From Furcasterigmium furcatum (taxonomy: Eukaryota; Ascomycota; Sordariomycetes; Glomerellales; Plectosphaerellaceae), in NCBI GenBank assembly GCA_001599815.1, contig BCIA01000002.1, positions 3,259,626 to 3,323,625 of the forward strand: DNA of 64,000 nt, given 5' to 3'. The notes under the pieces are model-generated. The model was not told where the DNA came from. It did no database searches and was given only the letters and a program-made list of their open reading frames with translations. Below, piece by piece: positions 43,736 through 56,233 of the stretch. Each line of letters begins with the position of its first letter. Within the stretch, counting starts at the first letter, position 1. A program made the position numbers and the translations under genes.

Positions 43736-44639
43736 ACGAAAAAGCATCAGTGACAAATTGTTTGAAATTTTCTGCAATCTGAGGGTTGTTTTTCAGTCCA
43801 CCAAAGCGAAAACAGCGGTTCATCTACTTGCCATCTATATTCATTTACTTGCAGGCCGCCTGCGATTTAGTGCTGGGGCGATTCAAGCTTTTGCAGCGAT
43901 TTTCTGGGGCAGTGGTATATCAGGTATTCTTTATCAGGAAAGCATCCAGCGTTCAATAAGATGTCCATATGAGTCTTCCGTGGTGGCATGGCTCTCGGTC
44001 TTGCAACCCACAACGTCGCTCGTCTATCAGAGGGTCTTGACAAGTGTCCCAAGAAACTGAACCGTCCAGGGCTTCCGCAACGGAAATCCCATTGCTAGCC
44101 ACCAAAGTTGCATCTGAAATTATGTCCAATGTCTAGTTTAGGTTTGAGCTCGTTGATCGACGGCCTCGTCTCGATTTAGATCCCGTCTTCGGCGCGACCC
44201 GGCCGTTGTCAGCGTGACCATTTCCGGCGAACTCGAGGGAAAACTATTCTAACGACCCGCGAACCGAGAAGATACTTGACCAACTGCCTGCCGCAGGAGG
44301 CTTGGGCAAGATAGAGATACCACTGTGTGTGTTTTTTGTATGCCATCTTGCGCTCCGAGGTTGCCAGCACAAACAACGCCTCCAAAGCCCCCCAAAAAGC
44401 CCCTGGCGTCTATTTAGAGGCCCAAAACTGGTCAGAAGTAGAAGACACGGTATCAGGATTGAATGTGAAGGCACTCAAAGCCCCCCGAAGCGCGTCTTTT
44501 ATCTGGCCTGGTTGCATAGACGGCCCCTCAATCCTGCCACAAACGCGACATCCCTCGTGGTATCATAACAAATTTTGCACTGACCGCAATCGACGTCAGA
44601 AAGGCCAATCACCCAATCATACAACTCTCTTTTCCTGAA
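43736..44639. other. Intergenic region, no gene seen
   Basis: About 900 bp: 3' flank of the 951-aa gene and promoter side of the small secreted protein. Nothing further recognised. Confidence 0.5.
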
Positions 44640-45137
44640 ATGAAGCTTCCACTCTTCATGCTGCTTCTCCTCACAGCCCTGGTAGTGGCCGTTGTCTCCG
44701 GATATGGCGACGAGCGAGACGACATGCTCCAGCCTGGGACCATGAAGCTAAAGAGGAGGCATCAAAACGATCGAAAAGGGTATGACGTCCGGAGCAATGA
44801 GCCTCGACCTGATCCCGAGAACATGGGTCCAAAAGCAGGCGATGCGGGCAGGCCAGACGAAGACCAGTCTCAACAAACGCCTCACCAGGAGAAGGAGGTG
44901 CCGTCGCGTCGCCGCGGGTCCCTCGAGGGGACCAAGCTACAACGGGGAGATAGACACGGACGGGGCGCTGCGAAGAGTAAGGGGAAGGGGAAGGGGGGAG
45001 AGGAAGATGTTGTACGGTTCAAGGGCTCAGGCGGGAGCAGCCAGATGAGCTGCGGTAGTTCGGCTGGGAAGGCGAGGTATAAGGAGAGTAATGATGGGGA
45101 GGGCGGGTTTTCTCACAGTTGTAAGATTGAAAACTAG
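44640..45137 (+). CDS. Small basic secreted protein, 165 aa
   Basis: Unknown function. The first 21 residues (MKLPLFMLLLLTALVVAVVS) form a strong signal peptide, followed by GYGDERDD. The mature part is very hydrophilic and basic: KLKRRHQNDRKGYD, PSRRRGSLEG and KSKGKGKGGEED. It has only two cysteines, both near the C-terminus (QMSCGSS and SHSCKIEN), enough for one disulfide. A Kex2-like KLKRR site lies at about residues 37-41. No intron is needed. Low complexity weakens the case, but the signal peptide at the exact N-terminus of an ATG-initiated frame supports a real gene. It could be an effector-like or cell-wall-associated protein. Confidence 0.55.
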   Translation: MKLPLFMLLLLTALVVAVVSGYGDERDDMLQPGTMKLKRRHQNDRKGYDVRSNEPRPDPENMGPKAGDAGRPDEDQSQQTPHQEKEVPSRRRGSLEGTKLQRGDRHGRGAAKSKGKGKGGEEDVVRFKGSGGSSQMSCGSSAGKARYKESNDGEGGFSHSCKIEN

Positions 45138-48100
45138 ACTGGATGATGTTGGCTGGGGTGTGTTCGGAGGAGAGACTGGAGAATTGGCATGATTCAACTG
45201 AAAAGGGGTGGTGGTTGACGGCCGTGAAAAGGGGTAGTCGAGACATTCGCATACCGCCGTCTGCTGCTCCAGCTCAGCGTGGTGGCTGGACATTCGGTGA
45301 AAGTTCTGTCCATCCAGGATCAAATACAATGGCATGTTATTCCGGGAATCTATCATATTCATCGTCGCGAGAGCAACGGGATACAGCAGGTCAACATCAC
45401 CGCCATGGCGCGACGATGTTGATCTGCAACACGGACGCGGAGTCAACTCCGTTAGAGGTACCGGGCAGACTGTGGAATGCTGCCCAGACTCGCCAATCCA
45501 ACGGGCTGTGAATGGTCCGAAATCAGCTTTCTTTTCCTGGCACGACATCACGAGCGTGCTGTCCCGCCTCTTGACCACCACGGCCGGTTCACCAGCCACG
45601 CGCACGCATCATCGGCGACCGCCGGCTGGAGAGACAGCCGAGCCTGCCTGCATCAACGGCGCATTGGTCCCATGCGCATGCATGCCAACATGCAAGATTG
45701 GGCCCTGCGCATTGCACAGATCGATAACGACCATGGCGGTGTGGCGGGCACAGCTGGAGTCGCAGTTACGGCAGCGCATTGTACATTTTCTCTCGCCACC
45801 GCTTTTCCCAGGTCGCCAACAGAGAACGACTCATAATGGAAGGAGTGTGAACTGTGCCAGGTGCTGGAGCTTTCTCAACGGGTACATTCTTGATCCAAGG
45901 CGCAGGTACATGCTCCAGACTCATGATGTGCTGGCCTGGATGCCTGGCAAGCGGTAATAAGCTTTGTTTGAGGTCAAGTGACCAAACGGCCTACGATTCA
46001 CAGTGTCTGAGAGAAAAGACACGCGGGAGCAGTGGCTGGGGAAATGCCTCGATCCCTCAGCACGACTCTGGAACATTTCAATATCAACATCCCCCCCCAC
46101 CGGGCTGGTGTGCTGTCTCACCCAGCCACCCAGAGAACAGGAGAGAGACAGCGAGCGCATCATGCGAGAGACTCTGCAGGGCTTTGGTACCGAGGCGAGG
46201 CTTGGAGTATACCGGAGCCAGTGTCTTACAAATGCCGCCACATGAACCGAACGCTCGTAATCACAGGCAAGGCGCACTTCTACCGGCGTCCTCTGGGGAA
46301 ATGGGCGCGCCCAGTGGCGGGTGGTCGTCAAACTTGAACAATACGCTCAGGGGCAAATCCTCGCCGCCAACAGCCGCCTGAACGAACCGCATCTCCCCAC
46401 GCCAGTCAGTCTTATCTTGGGGCACAGCGAGAAGCAGGCATTGATAGGCGCCCCTGACTCGAGATAACAATGCAGTCTCCGTCAAGTCCGCATTCTCGTC
46501 AAGTCAGCTGGGTCTGGCAGCCCTCGCCATGCTGACGACGAGAGGCCTTCAACACCACGACTCGACGACTGGCAACGCGTGATGCTCCGACGATGCACGC
46601 GCTCGCTCCACTGCAGCGCCCGGACCTCAGCAACACGTCAGGGTGCCAACGCGTCTGCCAGAGTCCCAACGGACAGGACCCAGCTTGGCACGGCCTGGCA
46701 GTTCTCCACGCCGGGGGCCTGTCGAAGGAGGGCTCCAGGGAGGAGCAGCAGACAGGGATAGCTTCCCCTCATCCGCCGTGATGGATTCGACCAGGGTGAC
46801 CGTGGTAGGGGCGGGGAAGTGTATCCGCTTGGGCTTAGGCAAGCCCATGCAGCCAGGTCCCAGACATCCTCGGAGGTATGCCTGCATTCAGCAAGCAGGA
46901 TTGCCCCCCATGACCCCCCGTCCGCACCCCCTGCAAAGAGCTGTGCGTATCGGGAGTGACATTTCGTTCTGGAAGCAGTCCAGAGCAGCAGCACGAGGAA
47001 CCTTGCTTGGATGGCACCTTGCGCAGTCAGTACGTAAGTACTTTGTATGTTTGTGAGTACGTATGTATCAACGGGGCGCCATCAGGACGCAAGGTACTCG
47101 GTCGGACTGTGTGTGGCATGTTGGAGGCAGAGAGGAGTTGGGCATCACACTCCGATGATCGTCCAGATATCCTTCTTCATCCGGCCAAGGCTCTGTTGGT
47201 TATCGGACGCTGGTGGCGTCGGTTGGACATTGCGCACTCGCAATGGATGGCGCTCGCTCCGGTGCCGTGGTTGCGTGGATGCTTGGGCATCACTCTCCTT
47301 GGTGGTAATTTTTTCTTTGGTCAGTGCTGCTTGGTATTCGTAATCTCTAGGCTAAGAATATCGCGGGTCGAAGGAGCGCGACGCCTGTTCCAGACCGGCG
47401 GTCGACGAGGCGTGACCATGCTGTCAAACTGTGCATGCATACAGAGTGGTATGGTCGGGATTTTGTCCTCTGGTAATAAATCGCCATGTACCCAAGTAAT
47501 TGGGGGCCGTCTCTGCGAGAAACTTCCGGCAACGCCCGCCGATGACCAAAGTTCTTATTATGAAGAAATGCGGAAGCTCCGTGCTTCGGCCCCTTTCCCT
47601 CGACCGGCGCTGCATTGCTCCTGGATGTGAGGTATGTACTTGTACCTACGTAAGTACAGGTATCTTCCGGGAAATTTGCGCTGTCTTGTCCAGCTCGCAA
47701 AAGTCTTCTCTTGTTCAACGGAGCAACTGAAGTCGATATCTGAGTCTCGATCGACCTTCAGCAAACGAATAGGCTCCGCTCGCGAAGAGTGTACCAGCCC
47801 TTTGTACGTACATGGGACTGCACATCCACATACATAACAGGTGCATGGCACATCCCCATGCTGCCCAACCCGCCAGCCCGCGTGGGATGGTCCCTGAAGA
47901 CGGACACTTCAGGGGGGGCCAAAGGCTGAGCCAATGCATCCATCGTCTTCGGGAGCTCGTTCCACCCCCTATTCGTGACCCACTAAGGGAGCTGGAGCGC
48001 ATTCGAGTGGCGAAACGGGCATCGCGCGATGCAGGTCTATCTCGACGGTCGGGGTAGATGCAGGGATCTATCTCACTGGTGTTGACCGACTTTCCCAGCC

Positions 48101-51100
48101 AACACTGACGGGCAGGTGCCACCTTGTCGCCTGACATGTAAGTAACCGTCGAGCTCGAGACGATGCCGCCGTGTCCAAGATATGAGACGGTCGAGGAGAA
48201 AGCAGCAAAGGTCGCCGGGCGTTGCGAACACGGCACTTCCAATAGAATATTGATGCGCGTCAAGAACGCTAGCAGCTGAAGTGCCAAAGCAAGTCAGTCA
48301 GTGCCAAGGAAACGATTCGTGACGGGTCAGCCAAGAATTTTGCTCGGCTCTGTTGCTGCCGAGAGCGGCCAGGAGCCAAGTCGAGAGCAGGGTTCGGACA
48401 CTCTGGCCGATGCACAAGAGGCTAGACGGGCCCCCATCTGCTCTTCGCCTTTGGCCACCTCGCTGTCTTGCCTTGCAGTGTCCTCATCTGGACTGTCGAA
48501 CGGCGCCTCTGATGTAGAGGGCGGGGCTGGAGCAGGAAGACAAGGGCAACGCCTCAGCCAAACCCACGGGTCAGTCGCGGATGTCGTGACGATGTTGCTG
48601 GAGCCTGTCCGGTGGCCGGCAAGGGCGGGGTCCGAGGCGGAGATGCAGGGAACACATTTCGCGTCTGGCTCGCGAACCCTGGCCAGTGCCCCATCTTGGG
48701 ATCTGTCATTCTCCCGGCGGCCTTTGTTCGCCCCTTGCGGCATCCATCCTAGGTAAGTATCGTTACTTGTGCATGGATACGCGACGAATCTGCCGTTCCA
48801 GGGTCGACCAGTGCTACCAGGCCCCGACAAGGGTGACTTCTCCGCGAATCCCACCAGTCGATGGCCGCAAGCGCGCCGAGCGCCTGACAGGTCGAGGCGC
48901 GTGCCGACGGTGGACAGGCACGAAGAGCCGCTGGTGATGTTTCATGGTGTTGCAATTCCCGCCCCTTGGAGCTCCTCAGGTCTGATGAGCGAGTGCAAGG
49001 AGGATATTGCTCGGAAAAGCGAAGATCGGGCGGGCCTGGAGGGAAAGACGTCACGAAGCGCAGCCGAGCTGATGCAATCTCACCTGCCATCTTCAACCAA
49101 GTCGCTTCTGCATGGCAGCGAGATGAGGCTGCGACCTTTGATTACGGGCTGCAGCTGATGACATGCCCGCTAACCCGAAACTGCAAAACGCCTGTTCCTC
49201 GGAGTTGGTTCCAAGTCCAGTCCAATGATGGATGTTTCTGACGTGGCCGCCAGTCCTTGTGTGCTAAACAGTTGGTGGCCCGAGGCGACTCGCGGGATAA
49301 TGGCTCCGCCGCGGGTGTTGAGCCGTTTCTGCCGCACAAGCTTTGTGCGTACTGACATTGAAAGGTCTCCGGGAGAAGCCCGACAGCGACGGTCGGGGGG
49401 TTGCTCCGTGATAGGCTCCGTCGCAAAGGCAGAGAGACTCGGTTTGTCCGAGTTGAGTCCACCAGCGTGAGTGGGGTAGCAATCACAGTCCTCGTGCTCT
49501 TGATTTTCCCAGTCTCTCCGTCACGTACCTTGGCCCGGGGCTCGTCAAGCTGTCGTGATGGACGCGAAGACGCGATGTGATCTTGGTTGTTCAGCCTTGT
49601 AAGTTTCTTGACGTCAAGGCCCAGGAACTACTACCACCGCGCGCCTATGTAAGTGAAGCTCAAGGGGCCCCCTGGCCTTGTCCAAGTGGCGATTCGCAAG
49701 CCACCGTACCCGCCATTGTGTCCCTCGCAACCTTCGTCGGCACCCCTGGGACGAAGTGCTCCTCCTGTTGCCCATCTGCATCCCACGCAATGCACCTGTG
49801 GCCGGGGCTGGCCCCAGTCTCCGCACCTCCTCCAAGAGAAGGGGACGACCGGACGAGTCTGGGACGCCGATCCATGGGTGGTGGATGGCAGGCTGTGGAC
49901 GAGCGAGGGTTTGGTGTTTGTGTCGCAGTGACAAGCAGGGATTTTTGTTAGTGACCAGAAAGCCCGGGACCGTCCCGGTTCCCCACGGCGGTCGCCCCAA
50001 GACAACGGTGCATCCTGGTCTCCCGTTGCATGGCAGCGCCCAGACTAACGGGCAAACGGTCGACCGTTGCAACTCTAAAAATGCGGTTGACCACCAAAAC
50101 CAGGTGCCGAGGCGCAGGCGCAGCGAGTCTTGAGCGTCCACATACATATTATGTATGTAAGTGCCTCGCGTATTGTAGGCGACGTCGACAGGGGGTTTCA
50201 GACTGGTGCCTTCGATGCGGTGTTTGGTTTTGGCTCTCGCATTCGCGGCTCCGGTCCGGGACGTGGTTGTGAGGATCTTGCCTGTTCAGTTGGCGACGTC
50301 CAAGGAAGATGAAAGAGGTGAAAATCACCTACCTCGGGAAGGAGTACCGGTAGGTCAGGTACCTCAGCCCATTGGATATCATCCATGGATCTCACAAACT
50401 CCACGCGCTGTTCGCGTTCCGTCTTGGGCAGTGGAGGAAGGCAGGTACCAAGGGCAGTCCGTACTTGCACACTCGTAGGCAGGTGCATGCAGCCTGGGTT
50501 CCTTCTCGGGATGCCCTGGCCCCTGCTCCTTCCCAGCTTGCGGGTTGGTACCTGTCTGTTGGGCAGGTGCGTTGCAAGGGGAGCACGTGTCCACGTGCGC
50601 CGCGTCCATGGAATAATAGTATCATCGCGACATGACGTTCCTGGTTCTTGATCTCTCATGTTTCCTTCTCCCAATCCCTGTTTCCCCCATCGTCGACACC
50701 CTCGACCGGACTCCAACGACATACCTACGTATCGACGCTGGAGCCCTGATCTGAGCCAACAAGCAATCCTTTCAGACTGCTGGCTTGCACACATCTGGCC
50801 ACACATCCTTCGCCCTGGTCCTCGGGTCGAGTCCGAATCCCCAGGTGAGTCCCGGAATCACTTTTCCACATAGCATCATTCTCTCTTTATTAGCCTCGCC
50901 AAAGACGTCATCTGTCTTTTCGTACGGGCTGTCTTCCCCTGGCTGCAGTCATATCGCTTCTTGGATAGCACCAACCCTCGCAAAGGCCATTGCTAACAGC
51001 CATTGCAGTCAAAGCAGATCCTCGCGGATGCGACAACAGACCCTGTGACCTCGTGGACGAAGAGCTTCGACGGCGATTAGCCGACTTGATCGTATTTTCT

Positions 51101-54100
51101 CCAAGGAACATACCGCCGCCCCACGATACGACAGTCCGATCCTCTGGGGATTGCGTGTTCTGCAACTCTTTGCACGACGAGAGAACCGTTCCACCGGAAG
51201 ACCGCCGCTGGCCCTCGCACAGCGCGTGTTAGGCCCAATCAGCGCCATCTACTCTCGCAAGCGCACCGGAGTCCTGTGTCGTTCGACATTTGTCTTCCGT
51301 GATCTGGGTCGTGGAGACCTCGAAGATAGCGCCGCGACACTTCAGTTCGAGAGCTCCAAGAACATTTCAGCGGTTTTCCGGCGTGACCACTGTTGGACGT
51401 ATCGTCCGAACATTGCACAGCCCACACCCTTCATCCTGGTAGGCCACATCTTTTTTAGTGCCCTTTGGACCCCTTGGCCCGGCCCAGGAACGGTCCCGTT
51501 CCCGTGTATGTACTTGTACAGTACATGCAACCCGGCCTTCCAGGTGGTCCCGTCAGCAGGGTTGTCTTTGCCGGGGAGTGGCCCTCTTGCTAACCTGTGG
51601 CCTGAGCGCTCTCCTTGACAGCCAACGGTCCCCAAGCTCCCAGGAACTGCTTTCGTGATCGATTCACAGGATTCGGGGAAAAGCAATACCAGCTTCAACA
51701 CAACTGGTTGGTGCCGTCTAGTACTTATACCTTCAAGTAAGCCTTCTTCCCCCTCTCATCTGTTATTACGTCGGTCCCGATGCCCATGGAGGCTACATCA
51801 ATCGAGCGACCAACTTCTGCGCCACCCTTCTCCTCGGTTTCCTCCACTCCGGCGCGAGGCCCATCTCATTTTAACTGGGTTCTTATGTACCATCGAGCTT
51901 ATTATTGCTGCGGTAAGAAGCTCGATCCAGCGCCTGGGCCCATCGACGGGGGTCTAGCTGCAGCCTCGTCACATCCCAGCTTCTCCTTAATCAAATCTGC
52001 CGAGTGGCCATGGGAGAAACTTTTCGACGCGGTCGCGTCGCTACCATCCCCTTTTCCTTCTATGTCCTCTGCCCCCAATCAAACCCTCTACAGAGATCTT
52101 TCTTATATCTCTCTCAACCAGACCTCTTCGAGACAGCCCGAACTCCCACATCACATCCTCTCCCTGTGCACGCGCTGACTAGCACGCCACCATCTAACAG
52201 GCCAGCCATTGTTGGACGATTCGCCACCCCGGACAGGTTCCTGGACTTGCATCTCACACCAGTACAGTACTGTGCGTCCGTTCCCTACCCCGGCACCACC
52301 CCTCCAAACCAAGCCTGCATTCCCATGTCGAGCCGTGGGCAGGCGTCCCGGTACACATGGGCGAGGGGCTTTCGTTCTTCCCACCACCACAGCTCCGAGG
52401 ATCTTGCTCTTTGGTAAAAGGCCTAACCCAAATCACAGTTTGACCTGGACAGGACTACCCGAGTCGCGCCGTTCAAGACGAGCGCAGCGAGTGCCTGGCG
52501 CCTTCCACTTGCGAGGTACCGAACCAGCCAGTTGGGTTAGTGTCGGACTATCGTGAGAGCCTACCAAATCCGGTCCCAGACTTGCAGAGACGAGCAGTTG
52601 AGAGCTCGACTGCACGACCTTGGCGACAGTCACAGGGATTCAGCACGCAAGCCACTAGAACCACCCGCGTGGAACGAACCACCAACGCAGGACGCGAAAT
52701 CCCGCGCGCGACATCGTCCCGACCGCAACATCGGTACGCCACCCCATCTCATTTCCTTTTAGTTGATTTCGGGGCACATCCTCCATGGCCTGTAATCCCA
52801 TCTTCCCGAGCCTTCCGAATCGAGGCCGTCGCACGACCTGCTGAGCACACTGCCACTCGGGACCGCATTGCCACGAAGCATCACTGACTTTGGCTTTTTA
52901 GTCTCGACATCGTAGTGTCGCGTCCTGAGCTGGCTCCGAGAGCTGTCCCACCCACAGCTGAGGCAAGTAAGCACCCTTCCGTCAGGCGGCCATAGCTCCC
53001 ATCGCTATGCAGCAGCCCTCGATGAGCGTCTCCAGCCGCATCATGCTTCCTGGGGCCTTCGATTATTGACGTGGACCGTCTTGTCACATCAGACCATGTC
53101 TGATGATGATGCATCGAACATCCTCGTTGTCGAAGTTGGCTGGGACGCTCAAGGTTCAGGGTCTGAAGGCCCGGGAAGATGACAGCCGCTAACGTGTTAG
53201 CATTATAGAAGACAAGGTTGCTATGACCATTGCAGCCATGGCCCAAAACCGTCAGCCTTCGGGCCATTTCAAGCAAGAGCCCACTGAAGTGGTAAGTCGG
53301 AGTTTGCTTTTGATATTCTCTTCCCTCCTCCGTCCATCTCTCTCTCCTTGGCGTGAACCTCCTGTCCGAGCCGATGCTCGCAGATTTTGGGGTTCTTTGT
53401 CTCTGCTGGTTTCGCTTCCCCTTCCCCACCTCTGCATGATATTTCATGTGCCCTAGCCCGTGCGCTGGTTCGGTCATATGCGATGTCTGACCTCTGGCGC
53501 CTGACCGGCGACGACTCGTTAGCCTCGATAGCACCGTGTCGGCGGGGTCGCGGTGACGTCGGTCTCAGGAAAATCCATGCATCACAGTTGAAGCATGATT
53601 GTTCTGAGATTTCCATGGTTTCCAGAAGATCCAAGGTCCCCCCGTCGCAAGTCTACCCAAGTCAAGACACAGGTCTGGGATGGGAAGGGTAGTCCCGTTT
53701 CACAACAGACCAGCCACGCGTGGTGGGTGTGTGGGCGGACAAGGATTGCTGTCCCACTGACCACCACCACACGTTGCGATTTCCCGCCCCTCACATCGAA
53801 CCCGTCTCACCCATGCTCGCTCTTCCCGGCCGCTCTGGGGATTCCCAGATCTGTCGTTGGTCCAGTGGACTCGACGGGCCAAGCTTCACACCGACCGATA
53901 CACAAGCTATCGTGTCGTGAAAGACAAGCAAATTGTTGCCACAGGAGCTGCATGCGCCCTGTACGCCCAGTGGCGGCCAGAGCAAGGAGAGAGAGTGTGG
54001 CTGCGACGCCTCAGACCGACGGTGTGGTTTGCGTGCGAAACGGCGCCCAACGGCTACGCGGGTTGGGGGGCATCCTCCACCACCCAGCGTCATTCATCCG

Positions 54101-55329
54101 CAAACGCCAGTGGCGAGTCAGCAGCCCAACGTTCTTTCGGGAGGTGCTTCGCGCACGAAAGGCGACGAGGCTGCATGGGCACGTGCGGTCTGCGATGTCA
54201 CTGAAGCTCCGGGGCGAATTGGTTGTGGCAGCCAGTTGAAGTTGTCTTGGGCAAGCAAATCCCTCGCCCCCAGTCCATCCGCTCCGTCGGCGAGAGTGCC
54301 CCAGACTTCTCCAATCAGGTTGGCTGGCATCCCTAAAGATCCTTGCGCCAGCGCGCCATTACCCACTTTCCCCCTATTGCCCTATCTGAATCAGATTCTA
54401 AAAGCAGTGCCTGATTACACTGCTGGTACTTGGCCATGCTCCTCTTCGGGGCAGAGGTTGCGAGGCCCAAAGCACCGGCGCGGAGCCATCTGGGAAGATA
54501 CGAGGCTCGTAGGGCGCCGTCTCCAACGGCAGCCCGTGCCTTTGCTGGCCCCGTCGGCTAGAAAGCGTGGGAAGGCTGAAGGAAGTCCTCCAGCCCCGCT
54601 TTTCAGACCCGAGTTCGAGGTCGACTTCAGGCCGGTTCAGGGGTGGCCAGAGCCTTATTCCTTGGACGAGTCTCGCAGGCGTTCCCTCCCATCATGAACG
54701 ATGTCGAAGCAGATCTGGCAAACCATACTTGAGTCCCCCCCTGCTTCAGCAACATCAGATTCTCCAGTGAGCAAGAAACCAAGTGGCCGAGCTGCCTCCC
54801 CCCTGGGTGAGCCCGAGATCCTGGTCGCCTATTTGCGGCACGGGACAAGGGTGATACGTCGGGGAACGACAGAGATGGGGGAAGAGTCAAGTCAGGGGGG
54901 AGAGGCGCCGTCGGATCCTTCAATGACCCCCCCTATGCCTCGCGAGGGCCGGCGCCCACACCGCTCATCCATGCCGGGCGTGTGGAGACCCGCTACAGAA
55001 GGTGGGCCAGTGCCAGGGGGGAATTGGAGGGGACAGCTTGGTGACAGTGGCTTGACGAGAGGATACGCACTTGGCCCTGTCTCAAGCAAGGTGCGGCGAC
55101 GAGTGGCATGGCGGCATGACCCAGGTCCGTTGGCTAGTGCCGGGTCTCGAGTTCCCCATTGGGCAAGAGCTCCCTGGTCATTTCTCAAGTGGGTGCTCGA
55201 TTGGCCAGTTAATCTGAAATGCAGACGACCCCTGTCACGTTTTCCCTCCATGCGCTGTCCCACCCCGAGGGAGCCTGGCGCGCTCCATCCACCCCCTGAC
55301 CCGGATCCCATGCCCTGCTCCCGCTATGT
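45138..55329. other. 10-kb region with no supportable gene
   Basis: No domain, signal peptide plus Cys pattern, or convincing exon chain on either strand. Frames up to 254 codons (53933-54697 plus) overlap others and have no recognisable content. Splice-like signals occur, for example a possible GTAAGC donor near 51718 after a stretch that reads sensibly (about 51627-51717), so an undetected multi-exon or noncoding transcript is possible. Short GTAC/TACCT-rich repeats cluster at 47.0-51.5 kb. No transposon or tRNA recognised. Confidence 0.5.
50140..50158. repeat. Short perfect inverted repeat (ACATACATA, 1-nt spacer)
   Basis: Nine-base arms ACATACATA and TATGTATGT separated by one T; could form a small hairpin or be a dyad protein-binding site. 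Confidence 0.7.
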
Positions 55330-56233
55330 ATTATACACGCCTCCCCAGCCATGACCATTCCCCCCTGCCCTTGTCCACCCTTCCCTCTCTGCAATTCGCA
55401 CCTCCCAAGAAAAAAGCATCGAGAAACCCAGAGGAACACACGCTCTCTCTCACCAAGCATCGGCCACCGAAGCAAAGCAAGCTTTCTCCAGACTCGTTCT
55501 TGCGCTCGTTCCTCTCTTCACTCGCTCTCCCGCACTCTCACCTCTCATTTTACTTCGTTCATGCCCGCCTCGCTCCCAACTCCGCCCAAGCACCTCGATG
55601 AGGATCCGCATAATCAGGCGATTGACCCCTGTCTTCAAAACGTGAGAAAGTCCTCCGGCAGCGTCCTCTGAACGCCAGCCCTTCTCTCTTCCCCCGTTCT
55701 TTTACCCACATCCTCCATCAAGACCTTGCCCCCAAAAACACCCCCGTTCTCCCGGTTCAAATACCTTCCTCTGTACCCTGTCCGACCTCCCCCCTCGCTC
55801 CGATCGCCATCTCTCACCCTGGACCTCCTTTCTCCCCTGGCCTGGTCTTGTATCTCTTGTTAGCACGCGAGCTTGTGTCCTTCCTTGCCGAGAACTTCGG
55901 AGCTTCTCTGCTGGCCCATGTCGGTCAACCCATCAAGTGGTACTGTCACCTCTCCCATGCCGGCGCCGGCCCCTCCCTCATCTCACTCTCTGCTCCTCGC
56001 CATAGTCGGCAAGAGGAGTGTTCCCACCTTGACCTCTGCCAGTCCGATCGGGGTCTAGCACGCCTCACCCGTGCAACCCTCGTCGACTTTCAGGGGTCAG
56101 ACACCACCCATCCTCCCCAGTCCTTGAACCTGTCAAGCTGGAAAATAAAGATACCACATGCGCCCTGGCTTCGTCTTGTTATTCTTCCATCGCAGACCCA
56201 GGTCACACATCGCGTTTCAAGAGTCGGACACTA
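55330..56233 (+). promoter_or_regulatory. Pyrimidine-rich probable leader/promoter of the duplicated-domain regulator
   Basis: About 900 bp rich in C and T (runs of CTCTC, TCCCC, CTTTCTC), starting just after a TATTATA at 55329-55335. Such CT-rich tracts mark transcription start regions and long leaders in fungi. The exact start and any leader introns are unknown. Confidence 0.4.

Noticed and set aside
53933..54697. 254-codon plus-strand frame in the gene-poor block
   Set aside because: Overlaps other frames of similar length, lacks recognisable segments, and reads as random GC-rich sequence.
55755..55775. GGTTCAAATACC, resembling a tRNA T-loop
   Set aside because: The flanking bases do not form a T stem, and no acceptor or anticodon arm can be built around it.
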